DNA of 5,386 bases from an uncultured Collinsella sp. (GTDB taxonomy: Bacteria > Actinomycetota > Coriobacteriia > Coriobacteriales > Coriobacteriaceae). Shown here piece after piece: positions 5,013-5,386 of the stretch. The number at the start of each line of letters is the position of its first letter. Position 1 is the stretch's first letter. The stretch is taken from assembly GCA_937943045.1 (NCBI GenBank), contig CALEBN010000003.1, positions 1-5,386 on the forward strand, in the 5' to 3' direction. The position numbers and the translations under genes were made by a program. Under the pieces are notes generated by a model, which was not told where the DNA came from, searched no databases, and was given only the letters and a program-made list of their open reading frames with translations.

Positions 5013-5386
5013 TTACAGGCTCTTCCTCCACACCATCTTGTCCACGACCCCGGTGTAGCTCTGGATAATCTTGACCACCTTGGTGGACACGGTCTCGTCG
5101 GCGTAGTCGGGAACGGGCGCCTCGGGCAGCGACCCCTCCGCGTCGAGCTCGACGGCGGTGCGGACGGCCTGCAGCAGGCCGCGCTCGGAGATGCCGGCGA
5201 GCGTGAAGCACGCCTTGTCCAGCGCCTCCGGGCGCTCGGTGGAGGTGCGGATGCACACCGCCGGGAACGGGCGGCCGATAGACGCGAAGAAGCTGGACTC
5301 CTCGGGCAGGGTGCCGGAGTCGGACACCACGGCGAAGGCGTTCATCTGCAGGCAGTTGTAGTCGTGGAAGCCCATGGGCTCGTGCA
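5013..5386 (-). CDS. wecB: UDP-N-acetylglucosamine 2-epimerase (non-hydrolysing), C-terminal part
   Basis: The last 123 codons of a gene whose 5' part lies beyond 5386. They begin HEPMGFHDYNCLQMN and run through SDSGTLPEESS and CIRTSTERPEALDKACF to the end KMVWRKSL. These are the conserved C-terminal signatures of non-hydrolysing UDP-GlcNAc 2-epimerases: the SDSGT-EESS loop and the TERPEA segment lie in the nucleotide-sugar site of the GT-B fold. The wording is closest to the WbjD/FnlC/CapG branch, which acts in UDP-L-FucNAc synthesis, rather than the WecB branch that makes UDP-ManNAc, though this is from memory. The enzyme is cytoplasmic and feeds surface polysaccharide synthesis, matching the dehydrogenase remnant at the other end of the window. 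The frame is clean. An internal ATG at 5373-5375 is not the true start, because coding continues above it. Confidence 0.93.
   Translation of the reverse strand, partial: HEPMGFHDYNCLQMNAFAVVSDSGTLPEESSFFASIGRPFPAVCIRTSTERPEALDKACFTLAGISERGLLQAVRTAVELDAEGSLPEAPVPDYADETVSTKVVKIIQSYTGVVDKMVWRKSL

Noticed and set aside
4999..5361. Other-frame reading opportunities over the epimerase (minus 4999-5256, plus 5158-5361)
   Set aside because: Arg/His-rich or low-information products in the wrong frame over a gene with unmistakable epimerase motifs.
1..5386. CRISPR array, tRNA, rRNA, or a phage genome
   Set aside because: No regularly spaced repeats, no tRNA-like fold or rRNA blocks were recognised, and there are no phage structural genes; the window length matching a well-known phage genome is coincidence.

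Overview
The window looks like part of a cell-surface polysaccharide locus from a fairly high-GC bacterium. Protein style and vocabulary (the UDP-glucose dehydrogenase and 2-epimerase tails, an IS110-type transposase start) fit a gut actinobacterium of the Coriobacteriia type. That assignment is inference, with no marker gene to confirm it. All intact genes lie on the minus strand and read from high to low coordinates.

Layout, in the direction of transcription. At 5386-5013 is the C-terminal third of a non-hydrolysing UDP-GlcNAc 2-epimerase, entering from outside the window. Thirty bases later comes a complete but compositionally foreign, AT-rich gene (4982-4269) for a membrane-anchored protein with a coiled coil, a Ser/Asn-rich linker and a C-terminal beta-rich domain resembling NPCBM. 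The linker DNA contains two adjacent perfect hairpins. The AT-rich DNA ends abruptly near 4155, marked by a 10-bp inverted repeat. Beyond it are two decayed GC-rich membrane-protein fragments (4154-3793). A short region with paired direct repeats (3730-3778) precedes the main unit: a two-gene operon of an OLD-like ABC ATPase with a fused TOPRIM domain (3646-2036) and a D12-class adenine DNA methyltransferase (1998-1165). After the methyltransferase lies a 62-bp dyad symmetry (1096-1157), then a beheaded IS110 transposase on the plus strand (927-1004), about 450 bases of low-GC DNA without a confident gene, and finally a broken C-terminal piece of UDP-glucose dehydrogenase (472-74).

The two sugar-nucleotide genes (epimerase and dehydrogenase remnant) point to capsule or exopolysaccharide synthesis. 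The DNA between them is a patchwork of insertions and gene debris, as expected of an insertion hotspot. The ATPase-TOPRIM plus methyltransferase pair is intact amid this debris and is the best candidate for a functional accessory system: probably anti-phage defence in which methylation marks self DNA and the ATPase-TOPRIM protein is the effector. The domains are read directly from sequence; the defence role is inference.
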